This document shows positions 1-7,701 of a stretch of 43,247 nucleotides of DNA, one piece after another. The notes under the pieces are model-generated. The model was not told the DNA's origin and searched no databases. It saw only the letters and a program-made list of their open reading frames with translations. The DNA is taken from positions 1-43,247 of the forward strand of contig NZ_CDBR01000043.1 of the NCBI RefSeq assembly GCF_000819685.1, given 5' to 3'. This DNA comes from Aeromonas allosaccharophila. GTDB taxonomy: Bacteria; Pseudomonadota; Gammaproteobacteria; Enterobacterales; Aeromonadaceae. The translations under genes were made by a program, and so were the position numbers. Each line of letters begins with the position of its first letter. Within the stretch, counting starts at the first letter, position 1.

Positions 1-139
1 TACGGCGACGGCGCAGGGTCACGACATCCTCTTCGGCGAGCAGAGTTGTGATGAGCTCGGGGGAAATGAGGTCGGAGAGTGACTCAAACTGAGCGGGATT
101 GCTGGCGTGGAGGAAGTCGAGAGCCTGTACGATATGCAT
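1..139 (-). CDS. IS4-family transposase, N-terminal fragment (cut by window edge)
   Basis: The first 46 codons of a DDE transposase that runs off the left edge. It starts MHIVQALDFLH and continues with SPELITTLLAEEDVVTLRRR. This resembles the N-terminal domain of E. coli IS4 InsG (MHIGQALDL, then DPELISRCLAESGTVTLRKRR), from memory. The catalytic domain is not visible, so intactness cannot be judged. The ATG at 139-137 follows a six-T run directly and has no recognisable Shine-Dalgarno sequence, because the space is taken by a 14-bp hairpin. Confidence 0.8.
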   Translation of the reverse strand, partial: MHIVQALDFLHASNPAQFESLSDLISPELITTLLAEEDVVTLRRRR

Positions 140-140
140 A

Positions 141-176
141 AAAAATCCGAAACCAATCAACTGGTTTCGGATTTTT
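141..176 (-). terminator. Perfect hairpin plus T-run immediately before the transposase ATG
   Basis: Arms at 141-154 and 163-176 are a perfect 14-bp inverted repeat with an 8-nt loop. On the minus strand the stem ends in TTTTTT and the transposase ATG starts at the next base. It has the form of an intrinsic terminator and would also bury the ribosome-binding region. In IS10 and IS50, known hairpins of this kind block transposase expression from read-through transcripts; the same role here is inference. Confidence 0.6.
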
Positions 177-256
177 ACACATCAGCAGGATCGGTCAATG
201 GATCCTTAACTGATCGGCATTACCGCAAGGGGCTTTTTTACACGCGAAGTACAGGA

Positions 257-535
257 TTACTGGGCCAGGGCGGCAAGAATGCTCTCGGGCTCTCCATGCT
301 GGGCCAGCACCTCCCGCAGTCGATTGAATGCCTTGCAGGCCTCTTGCGGATACTTGCCGTAAGAGACGACGCCGGTGTGGCTCCAGCCAGCCGCCAGCAT
401 GACTTTCTTCTTGAAATGGGTTCCTTCGGTTCCCCCTCCTCCGAGCTGCATCAGAAACTGCTCCATCTGCAGGTGGGGGGGCGGTACACGGGAGAAGGTG
501 GTGAAATCTTCCGCTTTGACTTCATCGAAATGCAT
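257..535 (-). CDS. Hypothetical small protein, 92 aa
   Basis: I do not recognise this family. It is a soluble 92-residue protein with no signal peptide or membrane segment, containing a PPPHLQ segment near residue 20, a glycine run (LGGGGTEG) near 32-39 and a C-terminal EACKAFNRLREVL helix. The start is well supported: a CAGGAG Shine-Dalgarno lies 5 nt before the ATG at 535. It lies downstream of, and in the same direction as, the SprA-like pair, with an 85-bp gap that could hold its own promoter. The IS4 element sits 34 bp past its stop codon, so the coding region itself is intact. Confidence 0.65.
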   Translation of the reverse strand: MHFDEVKAEDFTTFSRVPPPHLQMEQFLMQLGGGGTEGTHFKKKVMLAAGWSHTGVVSYGKYPQEACKAFNRLREVLAQHGEPESILAALAQ

Positions 536-620
536 GACAGCTCCTGTGAAATTGGAATGGGCCTGATCTTCAGATTAGTTGCAAAACAGGTCACACAGCT
601 GAAAGTTTGGTGAGGGTGAT

Positions 621-1388
621 TCAGATATGCAGGCTGAGGGACTGGTTAGCGGCCGGGCTGACGGCCTGTTGATAGTGGCCCGCGATGACGCTGTTGCGCT
701 TGTCCATATAGGCGCTCAGCACACCGCCCGATTTCGCGCTCTGTTCGGCCATCAGCTCTTTGCGCGCCTTGGCTTCACTCGCGGCGGCGCTGCGCGCGAC
801 GGCCAGATCCTGAGCGGAGGGCTCGGCAGGCGCCAGCGCCGCAGAGCGTATCTGCTGCATTTTGGCGATGGTGGCGGCAGGGTTACCGGGCACGGCACTG
901 GTATCGATCTGGACTTCGCCACCCGTCGCATAACGCTTGCCATCCGGCCCTTGGGTAAACTGATAGGTGGGCGAGCTGGCGTACTCTCCACCCGCTGACT
1001 GGTGGGCCTGCTCGTGGGTGCGTACCTCCTGATCACGCTCGATCAGATCCTGAACCTGCTGCTCTTGCCGCTGTTGCTGCTCCTGCTGTTTGGGATCTTG
1101 CTGTTTGCGCTGACCATCCTCACCGGTTGCCTCGACAAAGCGATTGTCTGGCAATGTCGTCGGCGCCGGTTGCCCGGTTTCACGGCTGTTCTGGGAGCTC
1201 TGATTGCTGGAGGCCTGACCGGCTTTGGATTTCTCTTTCTGGGAGCCGACTTCGGATTCGGCACTTGAGGCTTGACCCTGTCGGGCCTGCGGGATCAGTT
1301 CTGCCCGGCGATTATCCGTCCTAGCCGCTTCCACCTGGGGTTGCAGCTGTGTCGGAATAAGGGGGGGCAGACTGACATTGATGTTCAT
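621..1388 (-). CDS. SprA-related putative metalloprotease
   Basis: A 255-aa protein. Its first ~110 residues are low-complexity and rich in Gln, Ser and Glu. The conserved part is EVRTHEQAHQSAGGEY (about 121-136) followed by YATGGEVQID. HEQAH fits the HExxH zinc-protease signature, and the surrounding block is typical of the SprA-related (PF12118) family. No signal peptide is evident. The gene begins 1 nt after the stop codon of the upstream flagellar-like gene, so the two are almost certainly cotranscribed. The family is common in proteobacteria but its substrate is unknown; protease activity is inferred only from the motif. Confidence 0.8.
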   Translation of the reverse strand: MNINVSLPPLIPTQLQPQVEAARTDNRRAELIPQARQGQASSAESEVGSQKEKSKAGQASSNQSSQNSRETGQPAPTTLPDNRFVEATGEDGQRKQQDPKQQEQQQRQEQQVQDLIERDQEVRTHEQAHQSAGGEYASSPTYQFTQGPDGKRYATGGEVQIDTSAVPGNPAATIAKMQQIRSAALAPAEPSAQDLAVARSAAASEAKARKELMAEQSAKSGGVLSAYMDKRNSVIAGHYQQAVSPAANQSLSLHI

Positions 1389-1389
1389 C

Positions 1390-1623
1390 TCACACCCGGA
1401 TGTCGATCAGGGTTCCCATCATATCGCTGGCGGTCTGCACTACCTTGGCGGAAGCGCCAGCTTGCTGCTCGGCAACCTTGAGATTGACGAGTTCATCGGT
1501 CACTTGCACCTGATCCCCGCTGGGGGGGTTGAGGCGGGCGATCTGATTGGATGCCTTGTCGGCAATCTGCTCGGCTCGCTGAAATCCCTGTACCCCGCTG
1601 TTGAAAGCAGAATCAATACGCAT
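1390..1623 (-). CDS. Small flagellar rod/hook C-terminal-like protein, 77 aa
   Basis: The last ~35 residues (ELVNLKVAEQQAGASAKVVQ and on to GTLIDIRV) match the pattern of the C-terminal helix of flagellar axial proteins (Flg_bbr_C, as in FlgE and FlgC). The N-terminal flagellar domain is absent and the first ~25 residues (MRIDSAFNSGVQGFQRAEQI) resemble the start of such proteins. It is therefore a minimal axial-like protein, not a full rod or hook subunit. The start is supported by GAGGAG upstream of the ATG at 1623. It heads a two-gene unit with the SprA-like gene. There are no flagellar genes nearby, so a flagellar role is not established. Confidence 0.7.
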   Translation of the reverse strand: MRIDSAFNSGVQGFQRAEQIADKASNQIARLNPPSGDQVQVTDELVNLKVAEQQAGASAKVVQTASDMMGTLIDIRV

Positions 1624-1694
1624 GATGTTACTCCTCTGATCACAGCTTAATTATCCGCCAGACCAGAGGATTAATGAAGCTTGCAGGCTGTTTT

Positions 1695-2459
1695 TTAGCC
1701 AACAAAATCTCGAACGATTTCAATGAATTCGGCAGGGTGGGAGATAAAAGGTGCGTGTGAGGCCTTATTGAGGGTCACGCTGCGGCTGGCAGGGTAGAGA
1801 TCATCCAGCAGGGGAATGGCTGCCTTGGGCACCAATGAATCCAGTCGGCCATAGATCCGCAACCAGGGCAGATCCAGCTCCCGCAGCGGTTCGCGCAGGT
1901 CAATGTCGGCCAACAGCGTCAGTCCGGCCTCGAGTGCGGCAAACTGCGGCGACGGGCGCTCGGCCAGCCAGTGGCGCAACTGGCGGATATCGTCCCGGGC
2001 ATGTTCGCTGCCCATCGCCTGGATCGCCAGAAAACGCTCTATGGTCTGGCGAAAATCCCCCGCCAGCATCTGGTTGAAGCCGATCAGAACCTTGGGGGCG
2101 ATCCCCGGCCACTCGTCGCGGGCCATGAAACAGGGGGAGCTGGCCACGGTGATCAGGGAGTGCAACCGCTCGGGATACGTCAGCGCCAGCTGGCTTGCCA
2201 CCAGACCACCGAGCGACCACCCCAACAGATGGCACTTCTGCGGCAACACGGTGGCGACCAGCTCCGCCAACCATGGCAGGTTATAATCGACGCCCTCGGC
2301 CAGCGGGCTGTTGCCAAAACCGGGCAAGTCCACCAGATGAACCCGATAGTGGGACGCCAACTGCTGGGCAATGCCATGCCAGACCGCACCGTTCATCCCC
2401 CAACCGTGCAACAGCACCAGATCGGGCCCCTGGCCAAACTGCTCTACCGATATGCTCAT
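1695..2459 (-). CDS. bioH: Pimeloyl-[ACP] methyl ester carboxylesterase BioH
   Basis: A cytoplasmic alpha/beta hydrolase of 254 aa that releases pimeloyl-ACP from its methyl ester, ending the BioC-BioH stage of biotin synthesis. It shows the oxyanion motif LLHGWGMN (about 16-23), the nucleophile elbow GWSLGG with Ser82, Asp207 in YGRLDS, and His235 in NKASHAPF, the expected catalytic triad at the expected spacing. The length matches E. coli BioH. It is divergent from comF/gntX with only 38 bp between start codons, the same arrangement as E. coli bioH-gntX-nfuA. The bioH promoter may therefore extend into comF. Confidence 0.95.
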   Translation of the reverse strand: MSISVEQFGQGPDLVLLHGWGMNGAVWHGIAQQLASHYRVHLVDLPGFGNSPLAEGVDYNLPWLAELVATVLPQKCHLLGWSLGGLVASQLALTYPERLHSLITVASSPCFMARDEWPGIAPKVLIGFNQMLAGDFRQTIERFLAIQAMGSEHARDDIRQLRHWLAERPSPQFAALEAGLTLLADIDLREPLRELDLPWLRIYGRLDSLVPKAAIPLLDDLYPASRSVTLNKASHAPFISHPAEFIEIVRDFVG

Positions 2460-2497
2460 CTAGACTCAAGATCCCTGTTCATGCTCTTGGGGTCAGC

Positions 2498-3226
2498 ATG
2501 TTAAAGCGACTGCTCGCTAAAGCAAGCCCGCTGCTCGGCAGCCACGGCGACTGGCAAGGGAGCTGCTTGCTCTGTCATCAGCCTTGTGACAGCGAGCCCC
2601 TGCTCTGCAGCTGGTGTCGGCAGGCATTGCACAAGTCACAGCCAAGATGCCGCCTCTGCGCCGCACCGCTGGCTGACTATATAGAAGAGAGCATACCGGT
2701 CTGCGGTCGCTGCCAACGCAGGCCTCCCCCCTGGGATCGGTTGCAGGTGATCGGCGACTACCAGGCCCCCTACCCCATGCTGATCCCCAGGCTCAAATAT
2801 TCCGGCCAGATCCTGCTGGCGCCGCTACTGGCTCAGCTGTTAGCCGATCATCTGGATGGCCGCGAGCCGCCGGAGGCGATCATTCCGGTTCCCCTGCACT
2901 GGTGGCGGCAGTGGCGGCGCGGTTTCAATCAGGCGGAGGAGATCGCGCAAGCCCTTGGCGAGCTCACCGGCATTCCCTGCGACAACACCCTGTTGCTGCG
3001 CATCAAGGCGACTCCGCAGCAAACAACCCTGAGCGCCGGGCAACGGCGGCGCAATCTGCGTGGGGCATTCCGGATCCGCCCCCACCACTATCGCCATGTC
3101 GCCCTGCTCGATGACGTCGTTACCACCGGCGCTACCGCCGGTCAGCTCAGCCGCTTGCTCCATGAGAGCGGCATCACAAAGGTAGAAGTGTGGGCAATCT
3201 GTCGTACCCTCCGGCACAGCAAGTAG
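2498..3226 (+). CDS. comF: ComF/GntX family phosphoribosyltransferase-like protein
   Basis: A 242-aa protein with an N-terminal double zinc ribbon (Cys pairs at 23/26, 37/40, 51/54 and 69/72) and a C-terminal type I phosphoribosyltransferase fold carrying the PRPP motif LLDDVVTTGAT (about 204-214). ComF is needed for natural DNA uptake in competent Gammaproteobacteria; the E. coli orthologue is called GntX. The ATG at 2498 is chosen because homologues start MLK/MLT just before the zinc ribbon, although an open frame runs upstream through bioH antisense. The ribosome-binding site is weak. The gene is followed 80 bp later by nfuA, as in E. coli. Confidence 0.9.
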   Translation: MLKRLLAKASPLLGSHGDWQGSCLLCHQPCDSEPLLCSWCRQALHKSQPRCRLCAAPLADYIEESIPVCGRCQRRPPPWDRLQVIGDYQAPYPMLIPRLKYSGQILLAPLLAQLLADHLDGREPPEAIIPVPLHWWRQWRRGFNQAEEIAQALGELTGIPCDNTLLLRIKATPQQTTLSAGQRRRNLRGAFRIRPHHYRHVALLDDVVTTGATAGQLSRLLHESGITKVEVWAICRTLRHSK

Positions 3227-3306
3227 CCATCGGCATGCTACCCAAGCATTAATAACCGCGTTATCATGAATACCCTAGTCGTACACTCAGGTTTATGAGG
3301 ATAGTG

Positions 3307-3885
3307 ATGATCAGCATTTCCGACGCCGCCCAGGCCCATTTCCGTAAACTGCTGGAAAAACAGCCTGATGGCACCAATATCCGGGTGTTTGTGGTCAATC
3401 CGGGAACCCAGAATGCCGAGTGTGGCGTATCTTATTGCCCGCCCGATGCCGTGGACCCGGAAGATCAACACCTGCCCTTCAGCGGCTTCGACTGCATGGT
3501 CGATCCCCTGAGCGCCCCCTTCCTGGTGGATGCCACCATCGACTTCGTGACTGATCAGATGGGCTCCCAGCTCACCCTGAAAGCACCGAACGCCAAGATG
3601 CGTAAAGTGGCCGACGACGCGCCGCTGATCGAGCGCATCGAGTACGTGTTGATGTCCGAAGTGAACCCCATGCTGGCCGGTCACGGTGGCAAGGTCACCC
3701 TGGTCGAACTGACCGAGGACAAACTGGCCATTCTGCAGTTTGGCGGCGGTTGCAACGGTTGCTCCATGGTCGATTACACCCTGAAAGAGGGGATCGAGAA
3801 GCAGCTGTTGGAGAAATTCCCGGGCGAGCTCAACGGCGTGAAAGACGCCACCGAGCACCAGCGCGGCGACCACTCCTACTACTGA
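3307..3885 (+). CDS. nfuA: Fe/S biogenesis protein NfuA
   Basis: A 192-aa Fe-S carrier that accepts a [4Fe-4S] cluster and passes it to target apoproteins. It has an N-terminal degenerate A-type domain (residues 1-~100, containing [10 protein letters not shown]) and a C-terminal Nfu domain with the cluster-binding CNGC motif (Cys149, Cys152). The conserved C-terminus EHQRG.HSYY is present. The ATG at 3307 is preferred over one four codons earlier because GAGG lies about 7 nt upstream and homologues begin MI.ISDAAQ. It is downstream of comF and ends in a strong terminator shared with gpsA. Confidence 0.96.
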   Translation: MISISDAAQAHFRKLLEKQPDGTNIRVFVVNPGTQNAECGVSYCPPDAVDPEDQHLPFSGFDCMVDPLSAPFLVDATIDFVTDQMGSQLTLKAPNAKMRKVADDAPLIERIEYVLMSEVNPMLAGHGGKVTLVELTEDKLAILQFGGGCNGCSMVDYTLKEGIEKQLLEKFPGELNGVKDATEHQRGDHSYY

Positions 3886-3908
3886 TTTGCTGCCCTTGCG
3901 GCGCAAAG

Positions 3909-3938
3909 AAAAGGCCCCGCCATCCGGCGGGGCCTTTT
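3909..3938. terminator. Bidirectional terminator between nfuA and gpsA
   Basis: A perfect 13-bp stem, AAAAGGCCCCGCC with GGCGGGGCCTTTT, and a 4-nt ATCC loop. It carries T-runs on both strands and sits between convergent nfuA and gpsA. Confidence 0.9.
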
Positions 3939-3956
3939 GCATGGGCAATCGGCAGA

Positions 3957-4961
3957 TTACTCGTCCTTCTTGTCTCGCGACAGCAGGGCGATGGCCGCCT
4001 CTTTCGGGTTCTTACCCTCGTAGAGCACCTTGAAGATCTGCTCGCAGATGGGCATCTCGACGCCGCAGCGGGCCGCCAGCAGATGCACCTCTTTGGTGTT
4101 GCGATACCCCTCCACCACCTGACCGATCTCGGTCATTGCGGTGTTCACATCCTTGCCAGCCCCGAGGGCCAGCCCGAAGCGACGGTTGCGCGACTGGTTG
4201 TCGGTACAGGTGAGCACCAGATCCCCGAGCCCCGCCATCCCCATAAAGGTTTTGGCATCGGCTCCGAGGGCAGCACCCAGACGTTGCATCTCCACCAGAC
4301 CCCGAGTGATCAGCGCAGTTCTGGCATTGGCGCCAAACCCGAGCCCGTCGGAGAGACCGGCACCGATGGCGATGACGTTCTTCACCGCACCACCCAGCTG
4401 CAAGCCAACGAAGTCCGGATTGGTATAGACCCGGAACGAGCGGCCACAGTGCAGCAGATGGGAGAGATCGTCGGCAAACTCGTCGTGGGTCGAGGCGACA
4501 GAGATGGCGGTCGGCAGACCGGCAGCCAGCTCCTTGGCGAAGGTGGGGCCGGAGATCACCGCCAGCGGTATCTCGTCACCCAACACGTCGCGGGCCACAT
4601 CCTGCAGCAGACGGCCACTGTCCGGCTCCAGACCCTTGGTGGCCCAGGCGATACGGGTATCGGGGCGCAGGAAGGGTTTGATCCGGGTCAGCACATCACC
4701 AAATACATGGCTCGGCACGACCAGCAGCAGCACGGGGGCAGCCTGTACCGCACGTTGCAGATCCGCAGTCAGTTGCAGATCGGCAGGAAAAGGGACATCA
4801 GGCAAAAATGCCTTGTTGCAACGGTCTTGTTCCAGCTCGGCGACATGAACGGGGTCGTGACCCCACAGCAGGGTCGAATGACCGTTGCGCGCCAGAGAAA
4901 TGGCAAGGGCGGAGCCATAAGACCCCGCCCCCAAGACCGAGATAGCGATCTGGTCAGCCAT
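3957..4961 (-). CDS. gpsA: NAD(P)H-dependent glycerol-3-phosphate dehydrogenase
   Basis: A cytoplasmic enzyme of 334 aa that reduces dihydroxyacetone phosphate to sn-glycerol-3-phosphate for phospholipid synthesis. The N-terminal Rossmann motif [10 protein letters not shown] (about 11-20), the WATKGL segment, [10 protein letters not shown] and the C-terminal [13 protein letters not shown] block with the active-site lysine in [13 protein letters not shown] are all visible. The start ATG lies 2 nt after the secB stop codon, so translation is probably coupled. In E. coli cysE follows gpsA; here the next gene is convergent nfuA, so cysE is missing from this locus. Confidence 0.97.
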   Translation of the reverse strand: MADQIAISVLGAGSYGSALAISLARNGHSTLLWGHDPVHVAELEQDRCNKAFLPDVPFPADLQLTADLQRAVQAAPVLLLVVPSHVFGDVLTRIKPFLRPDTRIAWATKGLEPDSGRLLQDVARDVLGDEIPLAVISGPTFAKELAAGLPTAISVASTHDEFADDLSHLLHCGRSFRVYTNPDFVGLQLGGAVKNVIAIGAGLSDGLGFGANARTALITRGLVEMQRLGAALGADAKTFMGMAGLGDLVLTCTDNQSRNRRFGLALGAGKDVNTAMTEIGQVVEGYRNTKEVHLLAARCGVEMPICEQIFKVLYEGKNPKEAAIALLSRDKKDE

Positions 4962-4963
4962 TA

Positions 4964-5434
4964 TCAGGCTTCCGCAGTCGCCTGCTGGGCCTGTGCTTGC
5001 GCCATGTGCTGGGCAAACAGGGCATCGAAGTTGACCGGTGCCAGGTTCAGCTGCGGGAAGGAACCCTTGCTCACCAGGTTGGACACCGCTTCGCGGGCAT
5101 ACGGGAACAGGATGTTCGGGCAGAAGGCCGCCAGGCAGTGAGCCAGTTGCGGCTCCGGCAGGTTACCGATGGTGAAGATACCGGCTTGCTGTACTTCGCA
5201 CAGGAAGGCGGTTTCGGTTTCCAGTTTGCAAGTCACGGTCAGGGTCAGGACAACCTCGTACACGTTGTCAGCCAGGATGTTGGTCTTGGTATCCATATCC
5301 AGCTTGACGTCCGGCTGCCACTCTTTCTGGAAGATGTGCGGGGTGTTCGGCGCTTCGAAAGAGACATCCTTGGTGTAAACACGCTGGATGTGGAATTCCG
5401 GTTGTACTTCCTGGTTGTTGATCTCGTCAGCCAT
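4964..5434 (-). CDS. secB: Protein-export chaperone SecB
   Basis: A tetrameric cytosolic chaperone, 156 aa, that keeps preproteins unfolded and hands them to SecA. The typical start with [19 protein letters not shown] and the later [19 protein letters not shown] segment (here [13 protein letters not shown]) are clear, and the C-terminal tail is Ala/Gln-rich. AAGGA lies ~10 nt upstream of the ATG. It sits between yibN and gpsA. In E. coli grxC (glutaredoxin 3) lies between yibN and secB; here only 50 bp separate them, with no room for grxC. Confidence 0.97.
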   Translation of the reverse strand: MADEINNQEVQPEFHIQRVYTKDVSFEAPNTPHIFQKEWQPDVKLDMDTKTNILADNVYEVVLTLTVTCKLETETAFLCEVQQAGIFTIGNLPEPQLAHCLAAFCPNILFPYAREAVSNLVSKGSFPQLNLAPVNFDALFAQHMAQAQAQQATAEA

Positions 5435-5484
5435 TTCGTTTGATTCCTTGTTATATGGATAAGTGGGCTCAGGCCCTGCTTAAA

Positions 5485-5916
5485 TCAGCGTTTCTTGGTT
5501 ACCGGCAGATTTTCTGCACGCCATTGGGCCATGCCACCGCCGAGCACATAAACCTGCTTGAAGCCAGCTTTGCTCAGCTGACGGCCCGCGCCGCCCGCAG
5601 TCATTCCCGACTCGCACACCACTATGATGGGGGCATCTTTATGCTTTTCAACCGGGCCCAGATTATTGCTCTGGATCTGGGTCAGCGGCAGGTGCTGGGC
5701 ACCGGCCAGATGGCCCTTGGCATACTCTTCCTGACTGCGAATATCCACCACGGTGGCATTCTCGCGGTTGATCAGCAGGGTTGCGGTGTGATTGTTGACG
5801 GTTTTTACCGGAGACAAACGGGCACGCACAGTGGTGTAAACCAGGGTGCCAGCCAGACCCAACCAGGCTGCGGTCAGCAGCGGGTTACGGGCCGCAAAAT
5901 CCAAATACTCTTGCAT
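5485..5916 (-). CDS. yibN: Rhodanese-like membrane-anchored protein YibN
   Basis: A 143-aa protein with one N-terminal membrane segment (about residues 13-30, TAAWLGLAGTLVYTTV) and a rhodanese domain (~45-138). The putative catalytic Cys101 is in VVCESGMTAGGAG, the active-site loop position; VVDIRSQEEYAKGHLAGA is the standard rhodanese entry motif. E. coli YibN has the same layout and precedes grxC-secB-gpsA. A sulfurtransferase function is inferred. It heads the yibN-secB-gpsA unit and is divergent from gpmI across 246 bp, which should contain both promoters; I saw no strong operator there. Confidence 0.9.
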   Translation of the reverse strand: MQEYLDFAARNPLLTAAWLGLAGTLVYTTVRARLSPVKTVNNHTATLLINRENATVVDIRSQEEYAKGHLAGAQHLPLTQIQSNNLGPVEKHKDAPIIVVCESGMTAGGAGRQLSKAGFKQVYVLGGGMAQWRAENLPVTKKR

Positions 5917-6162
5917 CTTCTACTATCCAGGGACCAAGACAAGGGCCCGAGTATACATGGGGGTATTGATAAGATCAGCCATCTTGGCGGCAAAGCGCGA
6001 GCAGGCTCCCATCATCATTGGGCAGCAGGCATGGCAGGAAGGGCGTGGCTTGCGGGGCGGCGGGAGCGCCCCTTGGCTATCAGGTGACTATTTCGGCAGA
6101 TGTAGTAATATTACGCTAGTTTCATTTCCCGCATTTTTTCCAATCCGAGAGGACATAGTCTT

Positions 6163-7692
6163 ATGTCAACAGCTAAGAAACCTTTGGTTCTGGTCATCAT
6201 GGACGGTTGGGGCTACAGCACCAAGCAAGAGCACAACGCCGTCGCTGCCGCCAAGACTCCCAACCTCGATCGTCTGGCCCGTGACTACACCAGCACCCTG
6301 ATCTCCGGCTCCGGTCTGGACGTCGGTCTGCCCGATGGCCAGATGGGCAACTCCGAAGTGGGTCACGTCAACATCGGCGCCGGTCGCATCGTCTATCAGG
6401 AGCTGACCCGCATCTCCAAAGACATCAAGGATGGCGACTTCTTCCAGAACGTCGAGCTGGCCAAGGCTGTTGACGCTGCCGTCACCAACGGCAAAGCCGT
6501 TCACATCATGGGCCTGATGTCCCCGGGTGGCGTGCACAGCCACGAAGAACACATCATGGGCATGATCGAAATGGCCGCCAAGCGTGGCGCCGAGAAGATC
6601 TACCTGCACGCCTTCCTGGATGGCCGTGACGTGCCGCCGCGCTCCGCCCAGTCCTCCATCGAGCTGTTCGACGCCCTGTTCGCCAAGCTGGGCAAGGGTC
6701 GTTTCGCCTCCATGATCGGCCGTTACTTCGCGATGGACCGTGACAACCGCTGGGATCGCGTGCAGCAAGCCTATGACCTGATGACTCAGGGCAAGGGCGA
6801 GTTCACCGCCGAGAGCGCCACCGAAGCACTGGCTGCCGCCTATGCCCGCGACGAGAACGACGAGTTCGTCAAAGCGACCCGCATCGGCGAAGCTGCACCG
6901 ATGGAAGATGGCGATGCGCTGATTTTCATGAACTTCCGTGCCGACCGTGCCCGTGAAATCACCCGCGCCTTCGTTGACGCCGACTTCACCGGTTTCGCCC
7001 GTACCGCCACCCCGGCGCTGAACTTCGTGATGCTGACCGAATACGCGGCCGACATCAAAACCGCCTGTGCCTATCCGCCGACTGCCCTGGTCAACACCCT
7101 GGGTGAGTGGCTGGCCAAGCAGGGTAAGACCCAGCTGCGCATCTCCGAAACCGAGAAGTACGCTCACGTCACCTTCTTCTTCAACGGTGGCGAAGAGTCC
7201 TGCTTCGCTGGCGAAGATCGCGAGATCGTGGCCAGCCCGAAAGTGGCGACCTATGACCTGCAGCCGGAAATGAGCTCCGAAGAGCTGACCGACAAGCTGG
7301 TTGCGGCCATCAAGAGCGGCAAGTACGACGTCATCATCTGTAACTACCCGAATGGCGACATGGTTGGTCACACCGGTGTGTTCGATGCCGCCGTCAAAGC
7401 CTGTGAAGCCGTTGACCACTGCGTGGGTCGCGTCACCGAGGCGCTGGCCGAAGTGGGTGGCGAGTGCCTGATCACTGCCGACCACGGCAACGCCGAGAAG
7501 ATGCTGGACGAAGAGACTGGTCAGGCCCACACCGCCCACACCAATCTGCCGGTTCCGCTCATCTATTTCGGTCGCAAAGCCGAGGTTGCTGAAGGTGGCA
7601 AACTGTCCGATCTGGCCCCCACCATGCTGACCCTGATGGGTCTGCCGGTGCCGCCGGAAATGACTGGCAAGCCCCTGATGATTCTGAAATAA
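6163..7692 (+). CDS. gpmI: 2,3-bisphosphoglycerate-independent phosphoglycerate mutase
   Basis: A dimanganese glycolytic enzyme of 509 aa interconverting 3- and 2-phosphoglycerate. It has the alkaline-phosphatase-like metal motif [11 protein letters not shown] (Asp14) and the phospho-serine Ser64 in [37 protein letters not shown] and the C-terminal metal site [10 protein letters not shown] are also present. GAGAGG lies about 10 nt before the ATG. A possible promoter is GTGACT, 16 bp, then TAATAT about 60 bp upstream (weak). It is followed 9 bp later by envC, matching the E. coli gpmM-envC order. Confidence 0.97.
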   Translation: MSTAKKPLVLVIMDGWGYSTKQEHNAVAAAKTPNLDRLARDYTSTLISGSGLDVGLPDGQMGNSEVGHVNIGAGRIVYQELTRISKDIKDGDFFQNVELAKAVDAAVTNGKAVHIMGLMSPGGVHSHEEHIMGMIEMAAKRGAEKIYLHAFLDGRDVPPRSAQSSIELFDALFAKLGKGRFASMIGRYFAMDRDNRWDRVQQAYDLMTQGKGEFTAESATEALAAAYARDENDEFVKATRIGEAAPMEDGDALIFMNFRADRAREITRAFVDADFTGFARTATPALNFVMLTEYAADIKTACAYPPTALVNTLGEWLAKQGKTQLRISETEKYAHVTFFFNGGEESCFAGEDREIVASPKVATYDLQPEMSSEELTDKLVAAIKSGKYDVIICNYPNGDMVGHTGVFDAAVKACEAVDHCVGRVTEALAEVGGECLITADHGNAEKMLDEETGQAHTAHTNLPVPLIYFGRKAEVAEGGKLSDLAPTMLTLMGLPVPPEMTGKPLMILK

Positions 7693-7701
7693 TCCTTCCC
7701 C

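Larger units (their letters stand above)
1..222 (-). mobile_element. IS4-family insertion sequence, one end (continues off the left edge)
   Basis: The terminal repeat CTTAACTGATCGGCATTA lies at 205-222. Its complement, starting TAATGCCGATCAG, matches what I recall of the IS4 terminal inverted repeat. The transposase reads leftward from 139, so this is the upstream (5') end of the element. The other end, and therefore the target duplication, is outside the window. The host sequence just outside, 223-239, reads CCGCAAGGGGCTTTTTT, which looks like half of a terminator stem. Family assignment rests on the transposase N-terminus plus the end sequence. Exact element name unknown. Confidence 0.8.

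Noticed and set aside
1390..1623. Genuine FlgE/FlgC subunit
   Set aside because: At 77 aa it lacks the body of any rod or hook protein, and no flagellar operon is near.
3227..3306. IscR-binding site in front of nfuA
   Set aside because: The gap has AT-rich tracts but nothing matching either IscR motif well enough to report.
6166..7539. 457-codon open frame antisense to gpmI
   Set aside because: It mirrors the codon pattern of a highly expressed GC-rich gene, has no ribosome-binding site and gives a His/Gly/Val-rich sequence with no known family. The same applies to long antisense frames over edd (11818-13116), the AsmA gene (19428-21551), priA (31173-32738) and the chemoreceptor (34593-35981).
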